A DNA stretch of 64,000 nucleotides. It comes from SAR92 clade bacterium H921 (GTDB lineage Bacteria > Pseudomonadota > Gammaproteobacteria > Pseudomonadales > Porticoccaceae). The translations under genes and the position numbers were made by a program. Under the pieces are notes generated by a model, which worked only from the letters and a program-made list of their open reading frames with translations, did not search any database and was not told the DNA's origin. The stretch covers positions 248,001-312,000 of the forward strand of contig JAOALD010000001.1 in NCBI GenBank assembly GCA_025153755.1, read 5' to 3'. The first letter of the stretch is position 1. The number at the start of each line of letters is the position of its first letter. Shown one piece after another: positions 38,344 to 47,977 of this stretch.

Positions 38344-39708
38344 ATGTTTAGAAGCATAAAGACTTTAGCCGTATTCGGCGCTGCTTTTTTGTTGCCGCTG
38401 TTGGTGGCAACGGCCAACCCAGAGGCGGTGATTGGCGGCTCTGCATTTGCGGCAAAAGAAGAGAAGAAACAGCCAAAGTATAAAGATGTAAAAACACGTC
38501 AGCGTCAATCTGTCGGTGGTAAGTGCGCTAAGGCTTTGGAAAAGATCCAGGTTATTTTGGAAGAAGAGCAATGGCCTGAATCAATGCAAGCGCTGAATAA
38601 GATCGAGTCTAATCCCAAGCTCTGTGCCAGTGACTATGAGCAGACGCAGATTTGGAAATTCCAAGGCTATGTCTATTACTCGCTCGATGACTTTAATGGT
38701 GCGATTCGCAGCTACAACAAAGTTATCAATGGTCCGGGTACACCACCAGAGTTGGCGCTGGACACTCGCTACACAGTGGCTCAACTTTACACTGCTGAAG
38801 AGAAGTATGCCAAAGCAGCAATCGAGCTGGAAATATGGATGGAAGCCTCGGTTATTATTGGCGGTGACGCTCGCTCGCTGTTGGCGCAGATCTATTACCA
38901 ACTCAACCGTAAAGCCGAGTCTCTGGCAATGTTGGAGTTGGCTATTAACGATGCTGAATCAAAAGGTATCCTGCCCAAAGAGGGATGGTGGGGACTTCAG
39001 CGTGTTTTGTACTATGAAAAAAATGACTACAAGCGTGTTACTAGCATTCTTGAAAAGCTAATCACCCATTACCCGAAATGGACCTATTGGAAGCAGATAG
39101 GCGGTATGTATGGTGAGCTTGAGCGCGAGATGGACCGATTAGTAGCGACTGAGATTTCCTACCTCAACAACCAGCTCGATAAAGAGAGCCAGGTCATTAG
39201 CATGGCCTATATGTATCTGGGAGCAGATGTGCCCTATCGCGCTGCCCTAATCATTGAGAAGGGAATGAAAGACGACATCATCGAAAGAAATGCCAAGCAT
39301 CTTGAGATATTGGGTACGGCTTGGTACCAGTCTAAAGATCTAAAGCGCGCCCTAAAATCTCTTGAGAGTGCATCTAAATATTCAGATACCGGTGATCTAC
39401 AATCTCGCCTAGCAGGTATTTATCTGGATTTAGGCCGCGACAAAGAAGCCTACAGGGCGGCAAGGAAAGCGGCTAAAAAAGGTGGTGTTAAGCGTCCAGA
39501 TAGTAATTACCTAGTCATGGGCAATGCTTTGATTAATCTGCACTGCTACAAAGATGCTATCTCCGCTTTTCAGAAGTCATTGAAAAAAGCCAAAGACAAG
39601 AAGAGCAAGCGCTACCCGCTACAGTGGATTCGCTATGCTGACGCTGAAGGAACAAGGCTCGACAAGCTGCGTAATGTTGGTGCCAAGGTACCTGGATGTA
39701 GTAAGTAA
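38344..39708 (+). CDS. TPR repeat protein of the TonB2 cluster
   Basis: A 454-residue exported protein: a hydrophobic signal region (about 1-37, ending SAFA) and then a series of tetratricopeptide-like helical repeats, for example around KFQGYVYYSLDDFNGAIRSYN, ARSLLAQIYYQLNRKAES and YLVMGNALINLHCYKDAISAFQ. A TPR protein closes the corresponding TonB2 operon in Vibrio. Its role is probably in complex assembly in the periplasm, but the mechanism is unknown. It starts ten bases after tonB, and a bidirectional terminator follows. Confidence 0.88.
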   Translation: MFRSIKTLAVFGAAFLLPLLVATANPEAVIGGSAFAAKEEKKQPKYKDVKTRQRQSVGGKCAKALEKIQVILEEEQWPESMQALNKIESNPKLCASDYEQTQIWKFQGYVYYSLDDFNGAIRSYNKVINGPGTPPELALDTRYTVAQLYTAEEKYAKAAIELEIWMEASVIIGGDARSLLAQIYYQLNRKAESLAMLELAINDAESKGILPKEGWWGLQRVLYYEKNDYKRVTSILEKLITHYPKWTYWKQIGGMYGELEREMDRLVATEISYLNNQLDKESQVISMAYMYLGADVPYRAALIIEKGMKDDIIERNAKHLEILGTAWYQSKDLKRALKSLESASKYSDTGDLQSRLAGIYLDLGRDKEAYRAARKAAKKGGVKRPDSNYLVMGNALINLHCYKDAISAFQKSLKKAKDKKSKRYPLQWIRYADAEGTRLDKLRNVGAKVPGCSK

Positions 39709-39725
39709 AATTTTAGCCTGATTTA

Positions 39726-39760
39726 AAAAAGCCCGGAACTAACATTAGCCCGGGCTTTTT
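39726..39760. terminator. Bidirectional terminator between the TPR gene and ilvD
   Basis: An 11-bp stem AAAAAGCCCGG / CCGGGCTTTTT with a 13-base loop, A-run and T-run on either side, lies between convergent genes. Confidence 0.92.
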
Positions 39761-39789
39761 TATGTCTGCTCAGATTGTCTCCCCCGATA

Positions 39790-41625
39790 TCAGAGCTGGG
39801 AAAGATCTCGGACGGCACCCTTATCAGCGCTGGTGGCTAATTTGGCATAGGCTTTAAGGGCGGCAGTGACCTTGCGTGGACGCTCTTCTGCGGGCTTCCA
39901 GCCCAAGCTATCTTGTTCGGCACGTCGGGCTTCTAGTTCGGCGTCGGAGATCATTATGTCGATGCTACGATTGGGAATATCAATACGAATAGTATCGCCC
40001 TGCCGCACTAAACCAATATTGCCACCTGCGCCTGCCTCCGGAGAAACATGGCCAATAGAAAGGCCAGATGTACCGCCGGAAAAACGACCATCAGTAATCA
40101 GCGCACAGGCCTTACCTAAGTTTTTAGATTTGATATAGCTCGTTGGGTAGAGCATTTCCTGCATACCTGGGCCGCCCCGCGGACCTTCGTAACGCACAAT
40201 GACCACATCACCAGCTTTTACTTTGTCATCGAGTATAGAGGCGACCGCCTCGTCTTGGCTCTCAGTAATAAATGCCGGACCTTCAAACACATGGATAGAC
40301 TCATCAACACCAGAGGTTTTTACCACACAGCCATCCGGTGCCAGGTTACCTGTGAGTACCGCAAGACCACCTTCAAGACTAAAGGCATTTTCCAGATTCC
40401 GGATACAACCATTTTCACGATCCGCATCTAGAGATGGCCATCTGGTGCTTTGACTAAAGGCAGTTTGCGTTGGTATACCCGCAGGGCCGGCCTTATAAAA
40501 TGTTTTCACTTGTTCGCTGACATTACCACTTACGATATCCCATTTTTCCAGTGCTTGTTTTAGCGTGTCAGAATGCACTGTAGGTATCTCTCCGTGAATC
40601 AGGCCAGCTCGATCCAACTCGGCCAGAATGCCCATGATACCGCCCGCACGATGCACATCTTCAACGTGATAGTCTGGCGTACTTGGAGCCACTTTACACA
40701 GTTGAGGCACCACTCGAGACAATCGGTCTATATCACCCATATCAAAATCAATGCCGGCCTCCTGCACAGCGGCCAGTAGATGTAAAATAGTATTGGTCGA
40801 CCCACCCATACAAATATCCAGGGTCATAGCATTTTCAAAGGCTTTAAAATTAGCAATTGATCTGGGCAATACAGAGTAGTCGTCCTGTTCGTAATGTTTG
40901 CGCGCTAGATCCACAATGGTGCGCCCCGCTTCTTGGAACAACTCCCGGCGATCCGAATGGGTAGCCAGTACGGTGCCGTTACCTGGTAGTGACAGGCCCA
41001 GCGCTTCAGTCAGACAATTCATACTGTTAGCAGTAAACATACCAGAACAGGAACCACAGGTTGGACATGCTGAACGCTCATATTCAGCTACCTTCTCGTC
41101 GCTGGCATCATCATCGACAGCAATTACCATGGCATCGACAAGATCGAGTTTATGATCTGCCAGCTTAGTTTTACCTGCCTCCATCGGACCTCCAGACACA
41201 AACACTACTGGAATATTAAGGCGCATAGCGGCCATCAACATGCCCGGGGTAATTTTGTCACAATTTGAAATACACACGAGTGCGTCGGCACAGTGAGCAT
41301 TGACCATATATTCTACCGAGTCAGCGATAACATCGCGCGAGGGAAGCGAATACAGCATACCGTCATGACCCATGGCAATACCGTCGTCCACCGCAATCGT
41401 GTGAAACTCACGGGCAATGCCACCTACTTTGGCTATCTCTGCGGCTACCAGGTCACCCATATCCTTAAGGTGCACATGACCAGGCACAAACTGTGTGTAG
41501 GAGTTCGCGATCGCGATCATGGGTTTGTTAAAATCGTCGTCTTTCATTCCAGTGGCACGCCAAAGCGCTCTGGCGCCAGCCATGTTTCGGCCTTGAGTGG
41601 TAGTGTGGGAGCGATACTTAGGCAT
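39790..41625 (-). CDS. ilvD: Dihydroxy-acid dehydratase
   Basis: A 611-residue iron-sulfur enzyme of branched-chain amino acid synthesis that converts dihydroxy-acids to 2-keto acids. Cluster-binding and signature regions are [18 protein letters not shown] and [17 protein letters not shown]. The C-terminal [19 protein letters not shown] motif is intact, and the length equals E. coli IlvD (616). It is preceded on the same strand by argA, with a 47-base gap. ilvE, the last step of the same pathway, lies 4.6 kb to the right. Confidence 0.97.
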   Translation of the reverse strand: MPKYRSHTTTQGRNMAGARALWRATGMKDDDFNKPMIAIANSYTQFVPGHVHLKDMGDLVAAEIAKVGGIAREFHTIAVDDGIAMGHDGMLYSLPSRDVIADSVEYMVNAHCADALVCISNCDKITPGMLMAAMRLNIPVVFVSGGPMEAGKTKLADHKLDLVDAMVIAVDDDASDEKVAEYERSACPTCGSCSGMFTANSMNCLTEALGLSLPGNGTVLATHSDRRELFQEAGRTIVDLARKHYEQDDYSVLPRSIANFKAFENAMTLDICMGGSTNTILHLLAAVQEAGIDFDMGDIDRLSRVVPQLCKVAPSTPDYHVEDVHRAGGIMGILAELDRAGLIHGEIPTVHSDTLKQALEKWDIVSGNVSEQVKTFYKAGPAGIPTQTAFSQSTRWPSLDADRENGCIRNLENAFSLEGGLAVLTGNLAPDGCVVKTSGVDESIHVFEGPAFITESQDEAVASILDDKVKAGDVVIVRYEGPRGGPGMQEMLYPTSYIKSKNLGKACALITDGRFSGGTSGLSIGHVSPEAGAGGNIGLVRQGDTIRIDIPNRSIDIMISDAELEARRAEQDSLGWKPAEERPRKVTAALKAYAKLATSADKGAVRDLSQL

Positions 41626-41672
41626 GGTTTTTCTCTTGTATTAAATCGTTATTGGCGAAGGATAACAGTTAG

Positions 41673-42977
41673 TTAAATAGCTTTGCTAAAAATTCGTGAA
41701 TTACGCTGATAATTATACAGTGACTGTTTTTGCGCAGGCAGATCTGCAACCTGCACCTCGATAAAGCCCTTCTCTAAAAACCAGTGAGCTGTCTGAGTAG
41801 TCAGTGCAAACAGTGTCGACATGCCCTGAGACTTGGCATCAACTTCAATTTTTTCGAGCAAGCGCGTTGCTATACCCTGATCATGAAATTCTGGATGGGT
41901 TGCGACACAGGCCAATTCGCCACTTGATTCTTCCATGGTTGGATACAGCGCAGCACAGCCGAGTAAAAGACCCTCTGGATGCACTACTACCATAAAGCGC
42001 GAGATCTCAGTTTCAAGTAGTTCCCTCGAGCGTTTAACCAGCACCTGTTGATCTTCTAGGGGTGAGATCAAATCGAGAATACCACCTACGTCGTCAATCG
42101 TGGCAGGTCGAATTACCTCAGAATGGTCCTTCATTATGAGGGTGCCACTACCCTCGCGGGTAAACAGCTCCGATAGCAGTGCGCCATCTTCAGCACAGCT
42201 GACAAGATGCACGCGGTCCACACCATTGTTACAGGCCCTGTAGGCACAGGCTAACAAGCTCTGCTCACTGCCATTAGTACTATTTTCCTTTAACCTATTA
42301 ACTTCTGGAAGGGACAGATTACGCAGCAAATTGCCGTCTGCCATAATGCCTCCTGCCTGGCTAACTAAAATTAGTTTCTCGGCGTCTAGGGCGATGGCCA
42401 CGTGCGCGGCGACGTCCTGATAGTTTAAATTAAATGACTCCCCTGTAGGTGAAAAGCCAATGGGCGACATCAACACCATTGACCCGAGTACCAGTTGCTG
42501 CTCAATAGCGTCAGCATCAATACGGCGGACCTCACCGGTGTTTTGAAAATCTATGCCATTGCGCACACCAACGGGTTTAGCAGCCATAAAATTACCACCG
42601 ACCACTGTGAGTTGAGCGCCGTGCATAGGAGAATTAGGCAGTCCCATTGATAGTTCTGATTCGATGATAAGCCTGGTACTACCTACGGCCTCTTTCACGC
42701 ACAGCATAGCCTCGCTGTCGGTGATTCTTAACTGCTGTGCAAAGCTGGTATCAATGCTAGATAGAGCTAAACGTTTATCAATCTGCGGCCTTGCGCCGTG
42801 TATCAGCACCAGACGAATGCCAAGACTCTGCAGCAGTGCAATATCATGCAGGGTTCTATGGCAATTCCCATGTGCTATTGCATCACCCCCAAGAGCGATG
42901 ACAAAGGTCTTTCCCCTATGTGCATGTATATAGGGTGACGTCTGCCTGAAGAACTGTACGTAGCTATCTGTATTCAT
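41673..42977 (-). CDS. argA: N-acetylglutamate synthase (amino-acid acetyltransferase)
   Basis: A 434-residue first enzyme of arginine synthesis. It combines an N-terminal amino acid kinase-like domain (about 1-280: YVQFFRQTSPYIHAHRGKTFVIALGGDA) that senses arginine and a C-terminal GNAT domain (about 290-434: ELACVATHPEFHDQGIATRLLEKIE) that transfers acetyl from acetyl-CoA. The order and length match E. coli ArgA (443). TATAAT on the coding strand ends only six bases before the ATG, so the message may be leaderless. No ribosome-binding sequence is visible upstream. Confidence 0.96.
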   Translation of the reverse strand: MNTDSYVQFFRQTSPYIHAHRGKTFVIALGGDAIAHGNCHRTLHDIALLQSLGIRLVLIHGARPQIDKRLALSSIDTSFAQQLRITDSEAMLCVKEAVGSTRLIIESELSMGLPNSPMHGAQLTVVGGNFMAAKPVGVRNGIDFQNTGEVRRIDADAIEQQLVLGSMVLMSPIGFSPTGESFNLNYQDVAAHVAIALDAEKLILVSQAGGIMADGNLLRNLSLPEVNRLKENSTNGSEQSLLACAYRACNNGVDRVHLVSCAEDGALLSELFTREGSGTLIMKDHSEVIRPATIDDVGGILDLISPLEDQQVLVKRSRELLETEISRFMVVVHPEGLLLGCAALYPTMEESSGELACVATHPEFHDQGIATRLLEKIEVDAKSQGMSTLFALTTQTAHWFLEKGFIEVQVADLPAQKQSLYNYQRNSRIFSKAI

Positions 42978-43339
42978 GCGGTGATTATAAGCAACCCTAG
43001 CCCATAAGTTGAGTGATAAATGACGTCATAACTGTGCTTTGCCCAACTTGATTGGTTTATTTACTCTCCAGTGCCGGGAACCAGTTAGCTGCAGATCTAA
43101 AAAGATGCATCAGTCTTGCCATAAAAGACACCGCATCTAAATTCGCGAATGCCCCCGACCCACAGATATCATCTTTACTCACCCAGCCTGTAGCTCTCAA
43201 ACGAATATAATTTATCGGCTAAGGACTGTCTTGAATCAGGTAACACAGGTTATGCTGGGCATCGGAGTAACTATTAAATTATGCTCCTAAAAAACACACT
43301 GCCGATTTCTCTAGAGCTTGGTCGCTAAAAAACCACCTT
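42978..43339. other. 362-base intergenic region between argA and glnE
   Basis: AT-rich divergent spacer. On the minus strand it holds TATAAT (42984-42989) just before argA; a matching -35 element is weak. On the plus strand no convincing -35/-10 pair for glnE was found by eye. I see no reading frame of protein-like composition, no strong hairpin with a T-run and no repeat. An ArgR box was looked for but not convincingly identified. Confidence 0.5.
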
Positions 43340-46207
43340 ATGCCGCTAAAAGATATCCCCGTCCCACTGTCTTTAAGGGAAATACCCACAGCGCCCTGGT
43401 TACAGCAACGCCTGCAGCAGGATCCAGCTTTTGCCCAGCAGTTGGCGCTGGTATGGGGTTGCAGCGACTTTATTGCTGATCAGTGCAGTGTCGATCTGGG
43501 ACTTTTCCAACAGCTAATTGAAAGTGGTGATTTAGCGCGAAGCTATGACCAGGAAACCTATGCTCAGCGACTCCAGCAACAACTAGCTGAGGTATCTACC
43601 GAACAGCACCTTAGTCAGCGTCTTAGAATTTTTCGCCGTCGCGAAATGATTCGTATTATATGGCGTGACTTTACCCGCACTGCAGCCATGCTTGAAACTA
43701 CTCGTGATGCCACCTTGTTAGCCGAGGCCTGTATTGTTAACGCCCTAGACTTTTTACATAGATTGTCTTGTTCCCAGTTGGGTACTCCAGTCAATAAATT
43801 GGGCGACGAGCAGAATCTAGTGGTCATCGCCATGGGTAAGATGGGCGCCTATGAATTAAACATATCCTCCGATATTGATCTTATATTTGCCTACCCCGAG
43901 GCGGGTCAAACTCAGGGAGCTGCGCGCAGCATTTCAAATCAAGAATTCTTTATTCGTCTGGGCCAAAAGCTGATTGCTGCGCTCGATCGCCAGACAGCGG
44001 ATGGGTTTGTGTTTCGCGTGGATATGCGACTGCGGCCCTATGGTCAAAGTGGTGCCCTAGTACTTAATTTTGCGGCTCTTGAAGAATACTACCTAACTCA
44101 GGGCCGCGACTGGGAGCGCTACGCCATGATTAAGGCGCGAGTTGTGGCTGGTACATCAGCAGATGCAGAGGCTCTAAATGTTATGCTAAAGCCTTTTATT
44201 TATCGTAAATACCTTGATTATGGCTCTATTGAATCCCTGCGCGATTTAAAACGCACAATTAATCGCGAAGTGGCACGCAAAGGTATGCAGGACAATATCA
44301 AGCTTGGGCCCGGGGGTATTCGTGAAGTCGAGTTTATTGCCCAGACCTTACAGCTTATTCGTGGTGGCCTTGATACTCGGTTGCAGACTCAGTCACTAGA
44401 TGAGGCGTTAAAGGTATTGGCTGCAGAACAGATAATTGAAGTATCTGAGCAGCAACTACTGTGGCAGGCCTATGAATTTTTGCGTAATACTGAACATGCC
44501 TTGCAAGGTATTGCCGATAAGCAAACACAGGAATTACCCCAAGATGAACTAGGTCGGCTACGCGTTGCTGTGCTGCTAGGCTTTTCAAACTGGACTGACT
44601 TCTGCGTACAGTTGCAAATACATCGTGATAGGGTACGCAGTAGCTTTAGCGCTATTATTTCTGACGGCCAAAGCGAGGCACAACAGAACAGCGATCTCCA
44701 ACACAGTATCTGGCATCACAACCTAGACAGGCAGACTGTTCTTCACCACTTGCAAAGAAAAGGTTATCAGCAACCCCAAGAGGTCGCTGAGAAACTGGCT
44801 GTTTTTTACCAAAGTAAAGCAGTCCAAAGTCTAGAGGTTTTGCCGCGCAGGCGCCTCGATGTGCTATTGCCTCGACTAATCAACGTTTGCGCAACCAGCT
44901 CAAGTAACAGTATTACCTTGGGTCGCATACTAGGTCTGATACAGGGTGTGTTGCGCCGCAGTGCATATCTGGCACTACTGGCTGAAAACCCCCAGGCTCT
45001 TGAACAGCTGACTATCCTGTGTGAGCGCAGTTCCTGGATTGCCGACGAGCTGGCGGCTTATCCGGCACTTCTCGATGAGTTGCTTGATCTCCGCTCCCTG
45101 TACACTGCCGCGGACAAACAGTTGCTGGGAGACCAGCTGCGCCAGCAAATGCTACGTATACCCGATGAGGACCAAGAGCAGCAGATGGAAGCTATTCGCT
45201 ATTTTTGTCGTTCTTGCAAGCTAAGGGTTGCGGCGTGCGAACTAATGGATGTACTGCCTCTAATGCAGGTTAGCGACTATCTGACCTGGCTGGCCGAAGT
45301 GGTGGTGGAGCACGTGGTCAATGTAGCCTGGCGTCAGCTGGTAGCCAACTATGGTGAGCCGCAGCAAGCCGATGTGCTGAGGCCGGATGAACTGAGCCAA
45401 ACGCCAGGTTTTATTGTTGTCGCCTACGGCAAAATGGGCGGTATCGAAATGGGTTATACGTCAGATCTGGATTTGGTTTTTCTCCATAGCGCTGAGGCTA
45501 ATCAGGTTACCGATGGTCCCCGAAGCATCGACAACAGCACTTTTTTTATGCGTCTGGGTCAGCGCATTATCCATCTGCTATCTACACCAACTCATTCCGG
45601 TATGGCCTACGAAATTGATATGCGTCTAAGGCCCTCAGGGAACTCGGGGATGCTGGTGTCTACCCTAGCTGGTTTTGAAAAGTACCAATATCAAGACGCC
45701 TGGACTTGGGAGCATCAGGCCCTTGTGCGCTCAAGGCCTATTGCTGGTGACCCTAATCTGGCGATGGACTTTGACAGAGTGAGAAATATGGTTCTTCGGC
45801 GGCCTAGAGAGGTGCAACTTTTAGCTACCGAAGTGAAGATAATGCGCGAAAAAATGCGTAAACACCTAGGTCAGAGTACGAAAGATGGCAAATTCTCCCT
45901 TAAGCAGGGCGCTGGAGGTATCGTAGATATTGAATTTATGGTTCAATTTGCAGTCTTGGCTTGGTCTCACGAACATCCTTCGCTTACCCGTTGGAGCGAC
46001 ACCATCCGCATAATAGAGTCATTGACTCAATGTGGTTTGTTGGCAGAACAAAAATCGCTCCAGTTGATAGACGCCTACAAGAGACTCCGTACTGCAGGGC
46101 ATCGCTTACAGCTACACAATCAGCTGGGGGAAGTAGCGGTGACAGAGTTTGTCGATGAGCGGGAAATGGTGGTGGCTCAGTGGTATACATTATTTGGTAA
46201 CAGTTAA
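43340..46207 (+). CDS. glnE: Bifunctional glutamine synthetase adenylyltransferase/deadenylylase
   Basis: A 955-residue enzyme that adds or removes AMP on glutamine synthetase in response to PII and glutamine. Two nucleotidyltransferase halves are visible: the N-terminal site with SSDIDLIFAYPE after MGKMGAYELN, and the C-terminal site with TSDLDLVFLHS after YGKMGGIEMG. Both are followed by RLGQKLI/RLGQRII and VDMRLRPYGQSGAL/IDMRLRPSGNSGML. The length is that of E. coli GlnE (946). The start at 43340 lacks a clear ribosome site, so slightly different starts are possible. ilvE follows after 21 bases, as in Pseudomonas. Confidence 0.96.
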   Translation: MPLKDIPVPLSLREIPTAPWLQQRLQQDPAFAQQLALVWGCSDFIADQCSVDLGLFQQLIESGDLARSYDQETYAQRLQQQLAEVSTEQHLSQRLRIFRRREMIRIIWRDFTRTAAMLETTRDATLLAEACIVNALDFLHRLSCSQLGTPVNKLGDEQNLVVIAMGKMGAYELNISSDIDLIFAYPEAGQTQGAARSISNQEFFIRLGQKLIAALDRQTADGFVFRVDMRLRPYGQSGALVLNFAALEEYYLTQGRDWERYAMIKARVVAGTSADAEALNVMLKPFIYRKYLDYGSIESLRDLKRTINREVARKGMQDNIKLGPGGIREVEFIAQTLQLIRGGLDTRLQTQSLDEALKVLAAEQIIEVSEQQLLWQAYEFLRNTEHALQGIADKQTQELPQDELGRLRVAVLLGFSNWTDFCVQLQIHRDRVRSSFSAIISDGQSEAQQNSDLQHSIWHHNLDRQTVLHHLQRKGYQQPQEVAEKLAVFYQSKAVQSLEVLPRRRLDVLLPRLINVCATSSSNSITLGRILGLIQGVLRRSAYLALLAENPQALEQLTILCERSSWIADELAAYPALLDELLDLRSLYTAADKQLLGDQLRQQMLRIPDEDQEQQMEAIRYFCRSCKLRVAACELMDVLPLMQVSDYLTWLAEVVVEHVVNVAWRQLVANYGEPQQADVLRPDELSQTPGFIVVAYGKMGGIEMGYTSDLDLVFLHSAEANQVTDGPRSIDNSTFFMRLGQRIIHLLSTPTHSGMAYEIDMRLRPSGNSGMLVSTLAGFEKYQYQDAWTWEHQALVRSRPIAGDPNLAMDFDRVRNMVLRRPREVQLLATEVKIMREKMRKHLGQSTKDGKFSLKQGAGGIVDIEFMVQFAVLAWSHEHPSLTRWSDTIRIIESLTQCGLLAEQKSLQLIDAYKRLRTAGHRLQLHNQLGEVAVTEFVDEREMVVAQWYTLFGNS

Positions 46208-46228
46208 TTAAAAAGAGGTAATAGGTCG

Positions 46229-47158
46229 ATGTCATTTTCAGACCGCGATGGTTTTATTTGGATGGACGGCAAGTTAATCGATTGGCGCGACGCGCAAGTG
46301 CATTTTCTCACTTCATCCCTTCACTACGGCAACGGTGTTTTTGAAGGTATTCGTGCCTATGAAACCGAGCATTCAGGAACCTGCATCTTTCGCCTAGAAG
46401 ACCATATTAAGCGACTTTTTAATTCCGCAAAAATTTTGCACATGGAGCTGCCTTTTACCCAGCAGGAAATCTGTGACGCACATCGAGAAGTGGTTCGTAG
46501 CAACAATCTCGAGGCGGCTTATATTCGCCCGTTAGTATTTTTAGGCTCAGAAGGTATGGGGCTGCGTGCTGAGGGATTAAGAGTACATGTAGGCATTGCC
46601 GCATGGGACTGGCCATCTTATATGTCGCCAGAAACTCTAGAGACAGGTCTCAAGGTACGTACCTCTTCGTATACCAGACACCATGTCAATATTACTATGG
46701 TCAAGGCCAAGGCCAGCGGCAACTATATCAACTCGATGCTGGCACTGCGCGAGGCTCTAGACTCAGGCTGTGACGAAGCGATCATGCTCGACCCAGAGGG
46801 GTATGTTGCAGAGGGAAGCGCGGAAAACTTCTTTATGGTTCGAGACGGTGTTATTTACACTCCAGATTTGACCTCCTGCCTCGATGGGCTTACCCGAGAT
46901 ACAGTATTTAAGTTAGCCGCTGATCATGGCATTGAGGTGCGTGAGAAACGCATCTCTAGAGATGAGGTTTATATCTGCGATGAGGCTTTCTTTACCGGCA
47001 CCGCTGCAGAGATTGTTCCGATTCGCGAATACGATAGTCGCGTTATTGGTTCGGGTAAGCGTGGTCCAGTAGCCACTGCATTGCAGGCAGCTTATTTTGA
47101 TCTGGTGCGTGGTAAAAATGCCAAGTATCAGAGTTGGTTAGCTCCAGTATCAAACTAG
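46229..47158 (+). CDS. ilvE: Branched-chain amino acid aminotransferase
   Basis: A 309-residue fold-type IV PLP enzyme catalysing the last transamination in Ile, Val and Leu synthesis. The HYGNGVFEGIRAYE, IRPLVFLG and VAEGSAENFF motifs are diagnostic, and the PLP-binding Lys is in the MVKAKASGNY segment. AAGAGG precedes the ATG. It follows glnE closely, so nitrogen control and amino-acid synthesis share a transcript. Confidence 0.97.
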   Translation: MSFSDRDGFIWMDGKLIDWRDAQVHFLTSSLHYGNGVFEGIRAYETEHSGTCIFRLEDHIKRLFNSAKILHMELPFTQQEICDAHREVVRSNNLEAAYIRPLVFLGSEGMGLRAEGLRVHVGIAAWDWPSYMSPETLETGLKVRTSSYTRHHVNITMVKAKASGNYINSMLALREALDSGCDEAIMLDPEGYVAEGSAENFFMVRDGVIYTPDLTSCLDGLTRDTVFKLAADHGIEVREKRISRDEVYICDEAFFTGTAAEIVPIREYDSRVIGSGKRGPVATALQAAYFDLVRGKNAKYQSWLAPVSN

Positions 47159-47208
47159 TACTCGGTTGTTAGGCCCAGATTTAAATAGTAATTTAGTCAA
47201 ACGGAATT

Positions 47209-47955
47209 ATGGTTATGGCGAGTTCTAGCGCTAGGGAAATTGTCAATGTACTGTGCATGAAGTGGGGCACAAAGTATTCTGGCGACTATGTGAATACTCT
47301 ATATTCCATGGTTGCGCGCAATATGAGCAGAGAATTTCGCTTTATTTGCCTCACAGAAGATAGCTCGGGCCTGCATAAAAACGTAGAGGTTTTTCCTCTG
47401 CCTGAACTATCTGTCGATCTTGGTGGCCCAGAGCGTGGCTGGAACAAGCTCGCAGTATTTGCCGAGACACTTTACGACCTTAAAGGAAAGGTGCTGTGTT
47501 TGGATCTCGATTTGATTATTACCGGGAGTCTGGATGACCTGTTTGATTACCCAGGCGAAGTGATGATCATTAAGGACTGGATTAAAAAAGATGGCACCGG
47601 CAATTCATCGGTCTACCGCTTTGAAGTCGGTGCCCATGCCGACGTGTTGGCTGAGTTTGAAAAATCCTTCAGTGAGATTAAAAAGATCCATCGCAACGAG
47701 CAAGAGTACCTTTCAGCTGCCATGATGGCTAAAAACGCACTGGTCTACTGGCCGGATCACTGGTGTCGAAGTTTTAAGCGGCACTGCATCAAACCCTGGT
47801 CATTTTTCGTCGCCAGAGAGACCGCAATGCCCGCAGATTGCCGTGTATTAGTTTTCCATGGAAAGCCCGATCCCCATGAGGCTATAGCTGGTGTCAGTGG
47901 TAAATGGTACCGACACTTTAAACCTGCAAGCTGGGTCAGTGATCATTGGCACTAG
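47209..47955 (+). CDS. Putative glycosyltransferase
   Basis: A 248-residue protein with a GT-A-like pattern. The N-terminal half resembles nucleotide-sugar binding (VNVLCMKWGTKYSGDYVNTLYSM, FRFICLTED), and a DxD-type motif occurs in VLCLDLDLIITGSLDDLF (about residue 100), followed by EQEYLSAAM. This layout is found in GT8-like and capsule-associated transferases. The exact family and sugar are unknown. A second ATG two codons in (47215) is an alternative start. It is 50 bases after ilvE and converges on the Stealth gene, near waaA, which points to LPS or surface glycan modification. Confidence 0.75.
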   Translation: MVMASSSAREIVNVLCMKWGTKYSGDYVNTLYSMVARNMSREFRFICLTEDSSGLHKNVEVFPLPELSVDLGGPERGWNKLAVFAETLYDLKGKVLCLDLDLIITGSLDDLFDYPGEVMIIKDWIKKDGTGNSSVYRFEVGAHADVLAEFEKSFSEIKKIHRNEQEYLSAAMMAKNALVYWPDHWCRSFKRHCIKPWSFFVARETAMPADCRVLVFHGKPDPHEAIAGVSGKWYRHFKPASWVSDHWH

Positions 47956-47977
47956 GTAGGCTATGAATTTCTCTAGG

